Assembly (NCBI GenBank): GCA_002104895.1
Contig: MCFG01000009.1
Span: forward strand, 92,501-156,500
Direction: 5' to 3'
Origin: Anaeromyces robustus
Lineage: Eukaryota > Neocallimastigomycota > Neocallimastigomycetes > Neocallimastigales > Neocallimastigaceae
DNA: 64,000 bases
Of the stretch, positions 1 to 25,687 are shown piece after piece (the first letter of the stretch is position 1; every line of letters begins with the position of its first letter). The translations under genes were made by a program, and so were the position numbers. Below the pieces are notes generated by a model. That model was not told the DNA's origin. It did no database searches and saw only the letters and a list, made by a program, of their open reading frames with translations.

Positions 1-655
<655 letters not shown>

Positions 656-3600
656 TTATTCATTATTAGTCAATTGTTGAAGTAATTGTAGATAATATCT
701 CCTTTCTTCTGGTCCAATATCTTTTTTATTTAACCTTTCTTTTAATAATTTTATTTGTTTATATCTACGATCTTCCATACGTTGCATTTCTAAAGTAGGT
801 GATTCTGGTTTTAATGTATCAGGCATATTTTTATAATTGGACATATATGATGATGTTGATACAGAGCGTATATCATCTATAGGTGATTGTGAATAATGAA
901 TAGGTGGATTTGGTAATGAACTATGTGATTCTTCAAACATCCTATTATTTATATTTTCATTTAATATATTTTGAGTAAGTAAGGTTGGAGAAGTAATTGA
1001 TTCTTGACCAATATTATGTTTTTGTAGAATTTCATTTTCATTTCCATAGTTAAATCCATTCATAGAATTCATCTTATTCTTTTTAGCTTGTCTAGCTTGT
1101 TTTCTTATAATTTTTTGTTTCTGTTGATTAATAAATGCATTATAATCAATTTTTGATTGTCTTCTTAATGAATCTATATCATCTTCATCTGTCATACTGT
1201 TTTGACTATTACTATTTTGACTATTACTATTACTATTACTTCCTTGACTATTTAATCCATATAAATTAATATTAGATAATTTATTTAAATAATTTGCATC
1301 AATATTCATATTATCTTTAATATTTATATTGTTATTATTAGTATTAATATTATTACTATTATTATTAATTATTAATGATGGTGTTAAATCTTGTATTTTA
1401 ATATTATTAAATTTGGAAGGAGAAGTTGGTTTATTCATTAATGGACTTGTCATATTTGAATTTTTACTATTCATATTTAATTGTGAAAACTGTATATCAT
1501 TCAAACTTGGAGATGATTCAATTTCTTCCGGTAATATATTTTGATCGTCAGGATGAAGTGAAGTAATAGGGAAAACACCTAATTGATGAGTAGCTGCATT
1601 TTCACCATAAGCATATCCATCATCAAATACTTTATGAATAATAACTTCTTGTCCTGGGGTTAAATGAAGTTCATCTGGTAGATCAGCGATAAAACTATAT
1701 ACAACTCTTCTAACTCTAGGTTTTTTACCTGAATTTGGTGAAAGTTGTCTTACCAATGGAGAGGTTGAATTCATAATTGGTGTAGTATTACTAATTTTTG
1801 GAGGTGTCATATATTGTGGTGCTGATACCGTTGGTGAAGAAGGAGATTTCTTTGGATTAGAATAATTATTCATTAAGATTGGCGATTGATTTACTGGAGA
1901 TTTATTCATATTAATAATAGGGCTTTTAACGTATACATTTGGAAGTGTTGTACTTGTAGGAACATTTGATGAATAATATTTTGGTGATTGTATTGGTGAC
2001 ATCATTTTTGGAGATGTTGGTAATATTGAAGGAGATAATCCTTCTCTTCTTCTATATTCATTTCTATTGCTTTGATAATATCTTGCAGCTGGTGAACTTA
2101 GTAATAAATCCAAACTTTCTTTAGCTTTACTTGGTGTCGAGCCACCGCTTTTTAGAGTTGGACTTAGTATTCGAGCTTGACTATCATTTGGACTTAATGT
2201 AGCTGGTATTGATGAAATAGGTGAAGATGTATTTATGTTACTTAGTCCAGTATCATTATTTATCATATGTTGATCACTTGCTGTACTTGCTGTTGTTGGA
2301 GTATTATTATAATCAGAAGTAGAATTTGTACCATTTTTAATGTCTTGCATATTATTTTTGAAACGAATACCTTGTGAAGGAGTCAAAGAATAATGACTTC
2401 CTATAACACGATAATTAGAATTTTTAATTTCACCTATGATCGGACTAGAAGGAGTACCAGAACTTGCAGAAGTGTTAGTTGAAATTCTTTTCTGTTCCAT
2501 AGAGTTATCGTTATCAGATCTTGGTGCTGGATGATTATATGAATCATATTTTGTTAAAAGAGATTGTCGATTGTTAGTACTGACATTTCCAAAACTATTT
2601 GGTAAATGCGAAATACTTGCAGACATTCGAGTTATATTATCTTTTCTATTAAATTTACTCTTGTATCTTCCATATATTGTTATAAAAAATGTTATAACAA
2701 AACTGCATATTGGGAAAATACTAGAAAAAAATAAAATCTTTAAATTTATATTACTTTGATCTTTATCATATTTCAAAAAAGTATGTAATTCTTCATCTTG
2801 TTTTTCTTTTGTAATAAAAATATTTTTACATTTTCTAAAGAATACTTGCCCTAATTGATCAGTAATAGCGTTTTGATCTTTCGGGTAATAAGTTTCATTA
2901 TTATATTTGTCTTCATAATAATCCATATTTGTCAAAAAACAATTTTTAGAATTATTAATGCATGGATCAGCTTTATTTCGAGCTAAGCATCTAAATGGCA
3001 TCACATCATTATGAAATAAGCAAAATTCATTTCCATAAATCTTACAATCTTGAATATCTGAATTAATTAAAGGTAAACGTCCTCTGAATTTATTCTTACT
3101 AACATTAAAAGTTATTAAAGTTTTATTTCTATATTTTCTTTTATTATTGTCAACAAAAAATTTTACTGGAAATTGACCATAATTATCATTTTTTCCAACT
3201 AGACCATTATTGGCAATATTACTTTAATAAATTATTAAATACAAAAAAATATTTTTTTTTATTTATTTTAATAAAAAATAAAAATATTAATTATTAATAG
3301 TATATAAAAATATATTTAATTATATAGTTGTTATTCAACTTACAATACGGTTAATTTTTGAAAATAATAATCATCAAATTTAAAAATACCTCCATCGAAT
3401 ACGTTTTCTAAATTACTTTAAAAAATTTTTTTAAAAAAATCATTAATAAAAAATGTTATTAATACTGTTAAATAATAATAATAATAATAAAACAAATTTG
3501 ATAAATAAATAATAATTGTTTTTAATAATATAATTACATTTCTGTGATATAACCAGAAACATCGCATTTTATATTAGTTCCATCACAACAATTTCCACTA

Positions 3601-3947
3601 TTGATTGAATCTTTTATATTATATTTATCCTTTTTATATATACATTCTTCTAAAACCTTTTTTAAATTATTACAATCATTACTAGCTAGTGTTTTAGTAT
3701 CATTAGTAGCAATAGCTTTTTTATCATTATTTTCATCATTAGTTACAGTTTTAGTACTATTACTTTGTGCATTATCAGGTATGAATTCAGTTATTTCATT
3801 AGTATAATTACCTGTACTTTCATGATTATTAGCTAAATCATTAGTACCTTCATTTTTTGTTGAATTAGGATTTTGAGAATATACTTTAACGAATAATAAT
3901 GACAAAGTTACTACATTAAAAAATGCTTTAATATTTTTTCTCACCAT
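656..3947 (-). CDS. secreted LRR / single-pass transmembrane / SH3 receptor-like protein
   Basis: Three exons on the minus strand, 3947-3538, 3415-3344 and 3221-656, join in frame (all phase 2) into about 1015 residues. Exon 1 has a signal peptide (hydrophobic residues about 8-22, ending VYSQ), a Ser/Thr/Asn-rich stretch and a cysteine-bearing LRR N-terminal cap ending GYITEI. Exon 2 is exactly 72 nt and encodes one leucine-rich-type unit. Exon 3 starts with two more degenerate LRR units (FNVSKNKFRGRLP) and a Cys-rich cap. Next come a transmembrane helix at about 321-345, a basic stop-transfer, a long Ser/Pro/Asn-rich cytosolic region and an SH3 domain at about 664-721 (VVYSFIADLPDELHLTPGQE ... 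GVFP). The tail is charged and coiled-coil-like. Introns are 122 nt each. The architecture suggests a plasma-membrane sensor or adhesion protein that recruits proline-rich partners. The ligand is unknown and no kinase domain is present. Confidence 0.85.
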
Positions 3948-6957
<3,010 letters not shown>

Positions 6958-8790
6958 CATCATTCATTAGCTTAAAAGCGACCTTCATTTTAAATATCCT
7001 TTCCTGTGAATTTCCCTTTCAATATATTATATCAAGATCTTACCATAACAAAAAGATCAACTCGTCTTGACTGGAGTTATACATAGTGCAATCCATAAGA
7101 TCTTTACATACATATTATTTTCACCTTTCGTAGAAAAGCTGGTTAACGTTAGTATCGTTTTGGAGATCATTTAATACAATTTACCTAAAGTAAAATCACA
7201 TTATGCCCTATCATTTAATTTGAAATACTGTTCTCTTTAAAATTTTTTTCAGAAACTAGCGAAAAAAATTTTTTTAAACAGAATTTCTCTTTCGATCTAG
7301 ATAGACTTAAATACAATTTCGATTTCTTTTCGTCTAGATTCAAGCTTTAAGAATGAAATTAAACCGTCTATCAGTATATCCAGTTTCTAAAGTTCCAGAT
7401 GAATCTGTATTTAACCATTCATACTTCAAATAAAGTCAACCTCTTTATTAATAATAATATTGTCAATATGATTTTTTACAAATTTTTTTCTTTTTATTTT
7501 TTACCAATTTTTTCTGAAGCTTTTGCAAATGCCTTTTTGAATCATATAAATATGAATGTTTATATTACTTCAAGTGGATTATTAATTTTACTGTACCACA
7601 CCAGACTCAAAGTTTTTCCTATCGTTCTAAAAATATCTTACATTCTAAAAATATCTTAATTTTTCCATATTCGGAACTAATAAGCCATAATTATCCTGCT
7701 TATTAATTTCCCTTTGTTAAGAATCACAATAGTAATTGTTGAAATTGTATTATATTTTCTTCAGATGCTCAGAAAAAGGAAGTCAATTTTCAACAATCTA
7801 ATTATAATTTAGAAGCTGAATACCATCATTGAAAGTCAAAAGACCCTTTAGAAAAAAAAAAAAATTCAATCATGGAATATAATAACTTTTGATTTTCTCT
7901 CTGCTTTATATAATGGCTTTAATACATCTTTAAAGCTATTATTCAAAGATATATCTCATAAAGATTTCAAGAGTACAGGGATTAGTTAAAGTGTGATATT
8001 ACTACTTCAGTTTCTCAAAAAGTTGTATTGCCTAGCCGCGCTTCATTTGTTGTTTGAAAGTTCATCATAAAGAATATAAAATATGTAATATTGATTAGAA
8101 AAAACCTGAATTCAGTTCTCAGAAAGAAATTTTCGAAATTTTATATAATTTCTTCTATAATATAATAAAATTCTATAAAAACCTATTAAATATTAATAGG
8201 TTATTATTATCACTGAAAAAGAAAGGCACTTGGATTTTAAAATGTAAATTACATTTAATTTACCACAATTATATCACATTATACATAATACATTTCATTT
8301 TTAATTTTTTAAAGAAAGATGAAAATATTATCCATTGGAATTAAAAAAAAACTAAAAAAGAGGATCAGAAACATCAATAAAACAGATGAACTTGAATATA
8401 TTTTATAAGATGGAAAATAAGAAATATAATAATTATAAAAAAAAAGAGAGAGAAAGATTGATGAAATAAAATGAAAAAATTTAAGAAATGAAAGAATGAA
8501 TGGATGAAGTATTAAAAAATAAATGAGAAAAGATATAGACAAACAAAAGAAAAATAAAAGAAAAATAAAAGAAAATCAAGATAGTGATGTTTAAATAAAA
8601 CAGTAATTACAATGATCAAATAAAAGGAAAACGGTGACGTACAATTTTTCCAAGTTAATAACAAATAAATGAAAAAAAAAAAAAAAGTAATACAGAAATA
8701 CGAAGGAATAAATAAGCAATTAAAATAAATGAAGAAAGAAATAGAAAAAAGAGACAAAATGAATAGAAAAAAAAAATAGTTCATTTATAA
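6958..8790. pseudogene. decayed, comparatively GC-rich patch (possible gene or transposon relic)
   Basis: This segment departs from the surrounding spacer. It has coding-like base composition, few homopolymers and ordinary-looking codons, but all six frames are broken. Short plus-strand fragments read like protein, for example around 7399-7656, and around 7764-7850 (QKKEVNFQQSNYNLEAEYHH, then a stop). The frames shift between fragments, and from about 8290 on it becomes A-rich and Lys/Glu-like. A 10-nt-arm palindrome lies at 8180-8202. I cannot assign a family and found no convincing terminal repeats. Host gene relic and mobile-element relic are both possible. Confidence 0.4.
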
Positions 8791-9447
8791 TTTTATAACT
8801 GTCTAATTGTCCATAAGTGTTTGTATATTTTAAAGATTAAGTTGATATAAACATTATTGACTATATAAATATTATTTTTATAAAGGAAAAAAAAAAAAAA
8901 AAAAAAACTAATTCAATAATATATAAATTTTAAGAGTTTGTTATAAAATATATTAATTTTGTTTTTCCGTATTTATGAATATAAGAAAGTAATATAAAGA
9001 TTTTTAGATACTATTATACTTTAGTTGATAGTTTTAGTTATTATTGTTCAATTAATGAAACTTTATTTTTACAAATATAATTAAATGAATAGTAAATGTA
9101 TCAAAACAATAAATCGAGTAAGCTTCTTATAGTAAAATTTTAATTAAATTATATATATTACTCATAAAAAGAGAATGTACTTTAAAAATAATAATATTTT
9201 TTTCTTATTCATTAAATATTTCATATTAATTTTTAATAATTTAGTATGAATAATATATAGCTCTTAACTCTTGCAGTCTTTTTTTTTTTTTTTAATTAAT
9301 CCAAGGTTTTTTTTTGTTTTTTATAGTTATTTAATTTAATTAAAATCCTAAACTTTTATTATTATAATAATAATAATAGTTAATAATTAATAATAATAAT
9401 ATTAATAATAGTAAATCCAAAAAAAATTATATTATTAAAAAAAAAAG

Positions 9448-9482
<35 letters not shown>

Positions 9483-9601
9483 GGAATAAGATATATCTTA
9501 TTAAATATATTATTTAATAATAGTGATATATTTAATAAAAAATAATAATAAATAAATTCATTTATATAATTTAAGTATTTTTTATTAATAGTAATGAAAA
9601 A
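8791..9601. other. AT-rich upstream region of the ankyrin gene
   Basis: A/T spacer with poly(A) runs at about 8886-8907 and 9451-9480 and poly(T) near 9281. It should hold the promoter and 5' UTR of the ankyrin-repeat gene starting at 9602. No specific motif can be supported. Confidence 0.6.
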
Positions 9602-11731
9602 ATGGAAAAAAGTATTAAACAATTAATAAAGAAAAATAATTTCAATGAATTAAAAACTTTTTTCGTTTTTAATAATATCAATGTTGAGGATTTTGATAAT
9701 TCAGAATTTAATGTTTTAATTTATAGTATAGAAGAAAATGCTTCAAATGATATATTAACCTTTATATTAAAAAAATATTCTTCATTAAATTTTGAATTAA
9801 ATAATAAATCTCCATTGTTTTCAGCATTGCTTAACCATAATTATTATATAGCAAATACTTTATTAGATAATGGTGCAGATATTAATTATTGTAATAAAGA
9901 TAAAGAAAATGTATTACTTTATCTTATTAAAAAAGATAAATTAACTTCAAAAAGTTTAAAATATTTATTGAGAAAAGGTATAAACATCAACCAAAAAGAT
10001 TCTTCAAAAAAGTATTTATTAGAATATATCATTGAAAATAATGAACGTCAATGGTTAGAAACAATTTTCAATTTTTACATTTATAATGTTTCTTTTATAT
10101 TAAAATTACTTATGCTTTATAATAATAAAATTGCTATTGATTTTGAAAAATTTCAAAACTTAATTGAAAAGGAAAAAACTAAAATTCAAATGACAAAATC
10201 AATTTATCTGTCAGTAATTGATACCAGTGATACAAGCTTTCTTGATTATATTTTAAAGAATACAAATTATTTTTCAAATATGAATAATGGTAATGATTAT
10301 AATAAAAATAATGATAATAACAAAGGCAATATTAATAATAATAATAATAAAATTAATAACAATAATAATAATACTGATAATAAAAAAAACGATGATAATA
10401 TCTCAAATATATCAAATGCTGTTATTTCAACTCTACCTAATTCACCTTTAAGTAATAATTATAAGAATGATAATAATAATATTAATAGTAGCAATGATTA
10501 TGGTTTATTATTAAGAGCAACAGAAAATGATGATATAGAAATGGTTAAATATATACTTTCTAAAATAAGAAATATAAATATAAATGAAAAGAATGAATAT
10601 GAAGAAACAGCCATTATCGTAGCAGCACGAAATGGTAATCATGAAATTGTTAAATTATTAATAGAAAATGGGGCTGACATTAATACTGTAGGTGAATTTA
10701 ATTATACTGCGTTAATGTTTGCTTCTTCTAACGGTCATTTTGATACAGTTAAACTTTTAATGGAAGAAGGTGCAAAAGCTGATGTTAAAAATGTAAATGA
10801 TCTTACAGCATATAATCTTGCATCATTAAATGGTCACAATGATATTGTGAAATATTTTATAGAAAATAAGGTTAGTTTTAGTGAAAATAATGGTTGGTCA
10901 GCTATTATGGGTGCTGCTTCACGAGGTGATTTAGAAATGGTTAAATATTTCTTAGAAAATGGAGCTTCCATTAATGACACAGATGCCTATGATTGGACTC
11001 CATTAATGTTAGCTTCTGAAAAGGGTCATTTAGAAGTAGTAAAATATTTAGTGGAACATGGTGCTAAAGTTAATCATAAAAGTGAAAATTGTGGATTTAC
11101 TGCTTTTAATATAGCTTTTGAAAATAAATATTATGAAATTATGAGTTATTTATTAGAGCATGGTGCAAATGTTGATGAAAAAGATAATGAAGGATGTACA
11201 CCTTTAATGAGTGCTTCAGTAATTGGTAATATTAAAGCAGTTGAATTTTTAACAGAACATGGAGCAAATGTTAATGAAAAGGATATATTTGATTGGACAG
11301 CTTTAATGTTAGCTTCAGAAAAGGGTCATTTTAATGTAGTAAAACATTTAATCGAAAATGGTGCAAATATTAACTATAAAAGTTCTAATCGAGGTTATAC
11401 TGCTTTTTTAAACGCTTTTGAAGATAAAGATATGGAAGTTATTAGTTATTTAATTGAAAAAGGTGCTAATATTAATGATAAAGATAACGAAGGTTATAAT
11501 GCTTTAATGTATGCTGCAGAATATGGAGATATAGACTTAGTAAGTTTTTTAGTTGAGCATGGTATAGAAATTAATAGTATGAATAACAATCATGAAACAG
11601 CTCTATTAATTGCTCTTAATAATCAAAGAATTAATGTTGCTCAATATTTAATAGATCATGATGCTGTAATTTATATTCAAGATGAAGAACATGGTTTAAT
11701 GGAATATAGAATAAGTTTACAACAACAATAA
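9602..11731 (+). CDS. ankyrin-repeat protein
   Basis: A single-exon gene of 709 residues. The N-terminal about 215 residues look like divergent ankyrin-type helices (an LLDNGADINYCNKD unit near 90-105). An Asn/Asp-rich linker follows at about 220-300. From about 300 to 700 there are roughly eleven to twelve canonical ankyrin repeats of about 33-35 residues, with TALMxAxxxGHxxxVKxLxExGAxxN patterns. There is no signal peptide or transmembrane segment, so it is probably a cytosolic or nuclear scaffold. A three-repeat block is duplicated internally (see findings). The start is the first in-frame ATG after an A-rich leader with no upstream coding signal. The partner is unknown. Large ankyrin families are common in gut fungi, so the exact role cannot be inferred. 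Confidence 0.88.
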   Translation: MEKSIKQLIKKNNFNELKTFFVFNNINVEDFDNSEFNVLIYSIEENASNDILTFILKKYSSLNFELNNKSPLFSALLNHNYYIANTLLDNGADINYCNKDKENVLLYLIKKDKLTSKSLKYLLRKGININQKDSSKKYLLEYIIENNERQWLETIFNFYIYNVSFILKLLMLYNNKIAIDFEKFQNLIEKEKTKIQMTKSIYLSVIDTSDTSFLDYILKNTNYFSNMNNGNDYNKNNDNNKGNINNNNNKINNNNNNTDNKKNDDNISNISNAVISTLPNSPLSNNYKNDNNNINSSNDYGLLLRATENDDIEMVKYILSKIRNININEKNEYEETAIIVAARNGNHEIVKLLIENGADINTVGEFNYTALMFASSNGHFDTVKLLMEEGAKADVKNVNDLTAYNLASLNGHNDIVKYFIENKVSFSENNGWSAIMGAASRGDLEMVKYFLENGASINDTDAYDWTPLMLASEKGHLEVVKYLVEHGAKVNHKSENCGFTAFNIAFENKYYEIMSYLLEHGANVDEKDNEGCTPLMSASVIGNIKAVEFLTEHGANVNEKDIFDWTALMLASEKGHFNVVKHLIENGANINYKSSNRGYTAFLNAFEDKDMEVISYLIEKGANINDKDNEGYNALMYAAEYGDIDLVSFLVEHGIEINSMNNNHETALLIALNNQRINVAQYLIDHDAVIYIQDEEHGLMEYRISLQQQ

Positions 11732-12487
11732 TTAATAAACTTTCTTTTTAAATAAAAATATATATATAATATTATATAATAGTATTTAGTATATTTAAAA
11801 TAGAATCTAAAAAAAAAAAAAATAGATAAAATAAAAATAATAATATTTATTTATCAATTTATCTATCTGTTATCTTTATCATTAATAAAATATAATAATT
11901 AACATATTAATAAAAAAAGAAAAAAAGTTAAAGTAAAAATAAATAGTCAAAAGTTTTTATTATATATAATACTATATAATATTAACTAATAAATAGTTTT
12001 TAAATTAAAAAAAAAAAAAAAAAGATTTTTAAATTATATATACATTAGAAAAGAGAAAAGAAATTTATATTTATAGAGAAGTAATTAAAATTATTTTTAT
12101 TATTAATTATTTTATTTAAAAAAAAAAAAAAGATTTTAAATAATCTTTTATTTTTAAAAAATATATATAAATAATTACTATTTCAATTATTTTAATCATT
12201 TAAAATTTAAATAATGCATATTTTAAAAATTAATAATATTAATATTATCATTATTAATTTTTTTTTTTTTTTAAATATGATTAACTAATTTTCTAATTAT
12301 TTAATATTTATATTATTTTATAACGATGAAATTAATAATTATTATTTTTATTATCAATAATATTACTATTCTTCGATGTTTTTTTTTATTTTATTTTATT
12401 TTATTTTATTTTATTTTATTTATAATTATTATTTTTTAATAGAATTTTTTTCTCATAATAATAAAAAAATAATAACATCAATATTGA

Positions 12488-12522
<35 letters not shown>

Positions 12523-12604
12523 CATTAATATTTTTCTTTTTATTTCTATTTCTATTCTTATTAATTTTAATTTTTATTTATATATTTATTTATTTTTTTA
12601 TTGT

Positions 12605-12637
<33 letters not shown>

Positions 12638-13253
12638 TTTATTATTGTTATTATATAGTTTTATATAAAATTTTATTTATTTATATCATTATTATTTTTA
12701 TTTTATTTATTTATTTATTTATTATTATTATTATTAATTTTTTTTTTTTTTTTTTGATATTATTATTTCAATAAGTAATTTTTTTTATTAACTTAAAAAA
12801 TTAATACATTTTTTATTGGATTTAATATAATTTTGTTTATTATATATAAAAAATTTTTATAAAAAAGAAAAAATAAACTTATATTTTATTATAATTCTTT
12901 TTTATAAATTGTGAATTATTTATGAATAAATTTTTTCTTCTTCTTTAACTTCTCTCGCTTTTTTTTTTTCTATCTATTAAGGAAAAGAAAAAAGAAAAAA
13001 AAATAAAATCAAACTGTCAAACTATATAAATACAAATTAATCTATTATTATTCAATAAAAAAAATAAAGATAATCATTTATAATATTATATTTATCTAAA
13101 TGATTTCTTCTATTTATTTATTAATTTATTACTATGTTTTGTTTTGGATTTTGTTATTACTTTTGTAATTATTTTCCTTTTTTTTTTCTCCTTTTATTAA
13201 TTTATTTATTCATTTTTTTATAATTTTAAGATTTATTTTTGTTTTAATTTTGA
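11732..13253. other. convergent intergenic spacer of homopolymers and AT repeats
   Basis: This lies between the 3' ends of the ankyrin gene (+) and the NBAS gene (-). It contains many poly(A) and poly(T) runs, a short (ATTTT)n at about 12380-12420 and (ATT)n at about 12490-12520. It should hold both polyadenylation regions. No gene is visible. Confidence 0.7.
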
Positions 13254-23570
<10,317 letters not shown>

Positions 23571-24526
23571 TTATAACTAACATATATTGATTAAAATTTT
23601 TAAATAATGAAAAAAAATAATTCATTAATAAATATAAATTATTAAGCCTAAATAATACTTATATAAAAATTATTATAGAATACTCACTTAATGAATATAG
23701 TATAAAAAATATCAAAATTAAAAAATAGTAAAAATTTACAAAGATTAATTTTATATATTATTGTTTTAATAAGTTAATTATTCAAATATAAACTTTTATA
23801 TTTCCTGTATTTGTTTGCTTGTTTTAATATTTGTTTGAATATAATTTATTTATTTATATAGATAGTTTAATTTTTTTTAATTTATTTTTATTTCTTTAAA
23901 ATATTTGTTGAAGTTATTATTATCCTTGTTAATATAATGATTTGTTTACTTATTGTTTATATATTTTAAAATATATATATATTTTCTCAAAATCTTTATT
24001 TGGAAAAAAATATTCATTTATCTTTTTTATTTATATATAAATTTAATTATTTAAGTATTTATTAATTTATTTGTTTATTTATGTATTTATTTATTAATTT
24101 TTAAAATTTTATCCTTGTTTTTATTCGATGATATATTTATTCTGTTTTATTATAATTAATATTTATGAATATGTCAATTAGATAATAAAAGTAGAAATAA
24201 AAATAAAATATATCTAATAATTACTATAATATTATTATGTTTTTAGGTTATTGTTTATTTAATTATCATTCAAAATATAATTTATAAAAAAAATAATTTA
24301 TTACAATTATAATCAATATAACAATAATAAATTATAATAATTATTATTTTTTTAAACTAATATTTTTTCTTTAAGTAATTAAAGAGAAAATCTATATACT
24401 ATATTGTATTAATGAAAAATTAGTCTAATTATTTATATTATATTAATTTAATTGGATGATGAAATTAATATTATTAAATTTTTATGTGTGAATTCCATTT
24501 TAAAACATTACTTTATTTATATATTT

Positions 24527-24593
<67 letters not shown>

Positions 24594-25687
24594 TTAATTT
24601 ATTTATTTTTATTTATTTATTTATTAATATTGTTAATATTGTTAATTTTATTACTAATATTCATATCTTAATGTGAAAAAAAAATAAAGGTTAGTATAAA
24701 TCTATTTTTTTTATAATAAGTACTTAAAATATTATTCTTATTCTTATAGTTTTAATAATAATATTGTATAAAAAAATAATAAATTTTTGAATAAATTTAT
24801 TTTTTTTTTCATATAAAGTATTATAATAATTAATAATAATTATAAGTAATAAAATTCAATATTATAGTAATTAACAATATTTATATATAAGTAGTAGAAT
24901 TACAATAGCTAATAGCTAATTTAAATATTCTTAGTAATAATTTTATTTTATATTTAAATTATTTTATGTATATTAATAAATAGTAATGGTAATCGAACAT
25001 AAAATTTTTATATTTCTTATATTATAATAACTAAGATTTTTATAAAAAAATTAACTGAAGAGATGATTTTTCTTTTTACAATAATATATATTTAATTTAT
25101 TATTCAAATAATACTATTCTTTTATTTATTATGTTTAGTGTAACTTTAATTATTAATAAAGATTCAATAATAAAAAGAAAAAAAAAAATAAAGAAAAAAT
25201 CATTATTAATTATGATTGGGTAAAATCTTAAAATTTTTTGAATTTTTTTAATGAATTAATATTTTTTTTTAAAAAAATTTCTTTTTTATAAAATCAAGAT
25301 ATTAAACAATAATAATTTAATAAGTAGTTTTAAGTAAAGAAATTAATCTTACAATTTAAATTTTGAATTATTGTTGCTTTAGTTAATAATCATTTTAATA
25401 TTTTTCGTGGAATTCTTAAATTATTTATATTATATGTGTATTCTAATATAAATCTCTGTAAATTAATTTGACAATAACTAAATACAATAAATAATTTTAT
25501 AATTTATACCAATAAAAAATACAATTAAAATTTTGAAATTATTATTGTTTTAATTTATAATCATTTTAATATTTTTTGGGAAATTATAAAAAATAATTTA
25601 AATTATATACGTATTCAAATAAATAACAGTAAATTATTTTGACAATCAAATACAATAAATAGTTTTATAATTTATACCAATAAAAAA
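23571..25687. promoter_or_regulatory. divergent promoter region between NBAS and the Nop4/RBM28 gene
   Basis: This 2.1-kb spacer separates two divergently transcribed genes, so it should carry both promoters. It contains a (TTTA)n block at about 24525-24600. A direct duplication of about 170 bp (25351-25520 and 25521-25687) ends exactly at the Nop4/RBM28 start codon. I cannot assign individual promoter elements in such AT-rich sequence. Confidence 0.6.
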
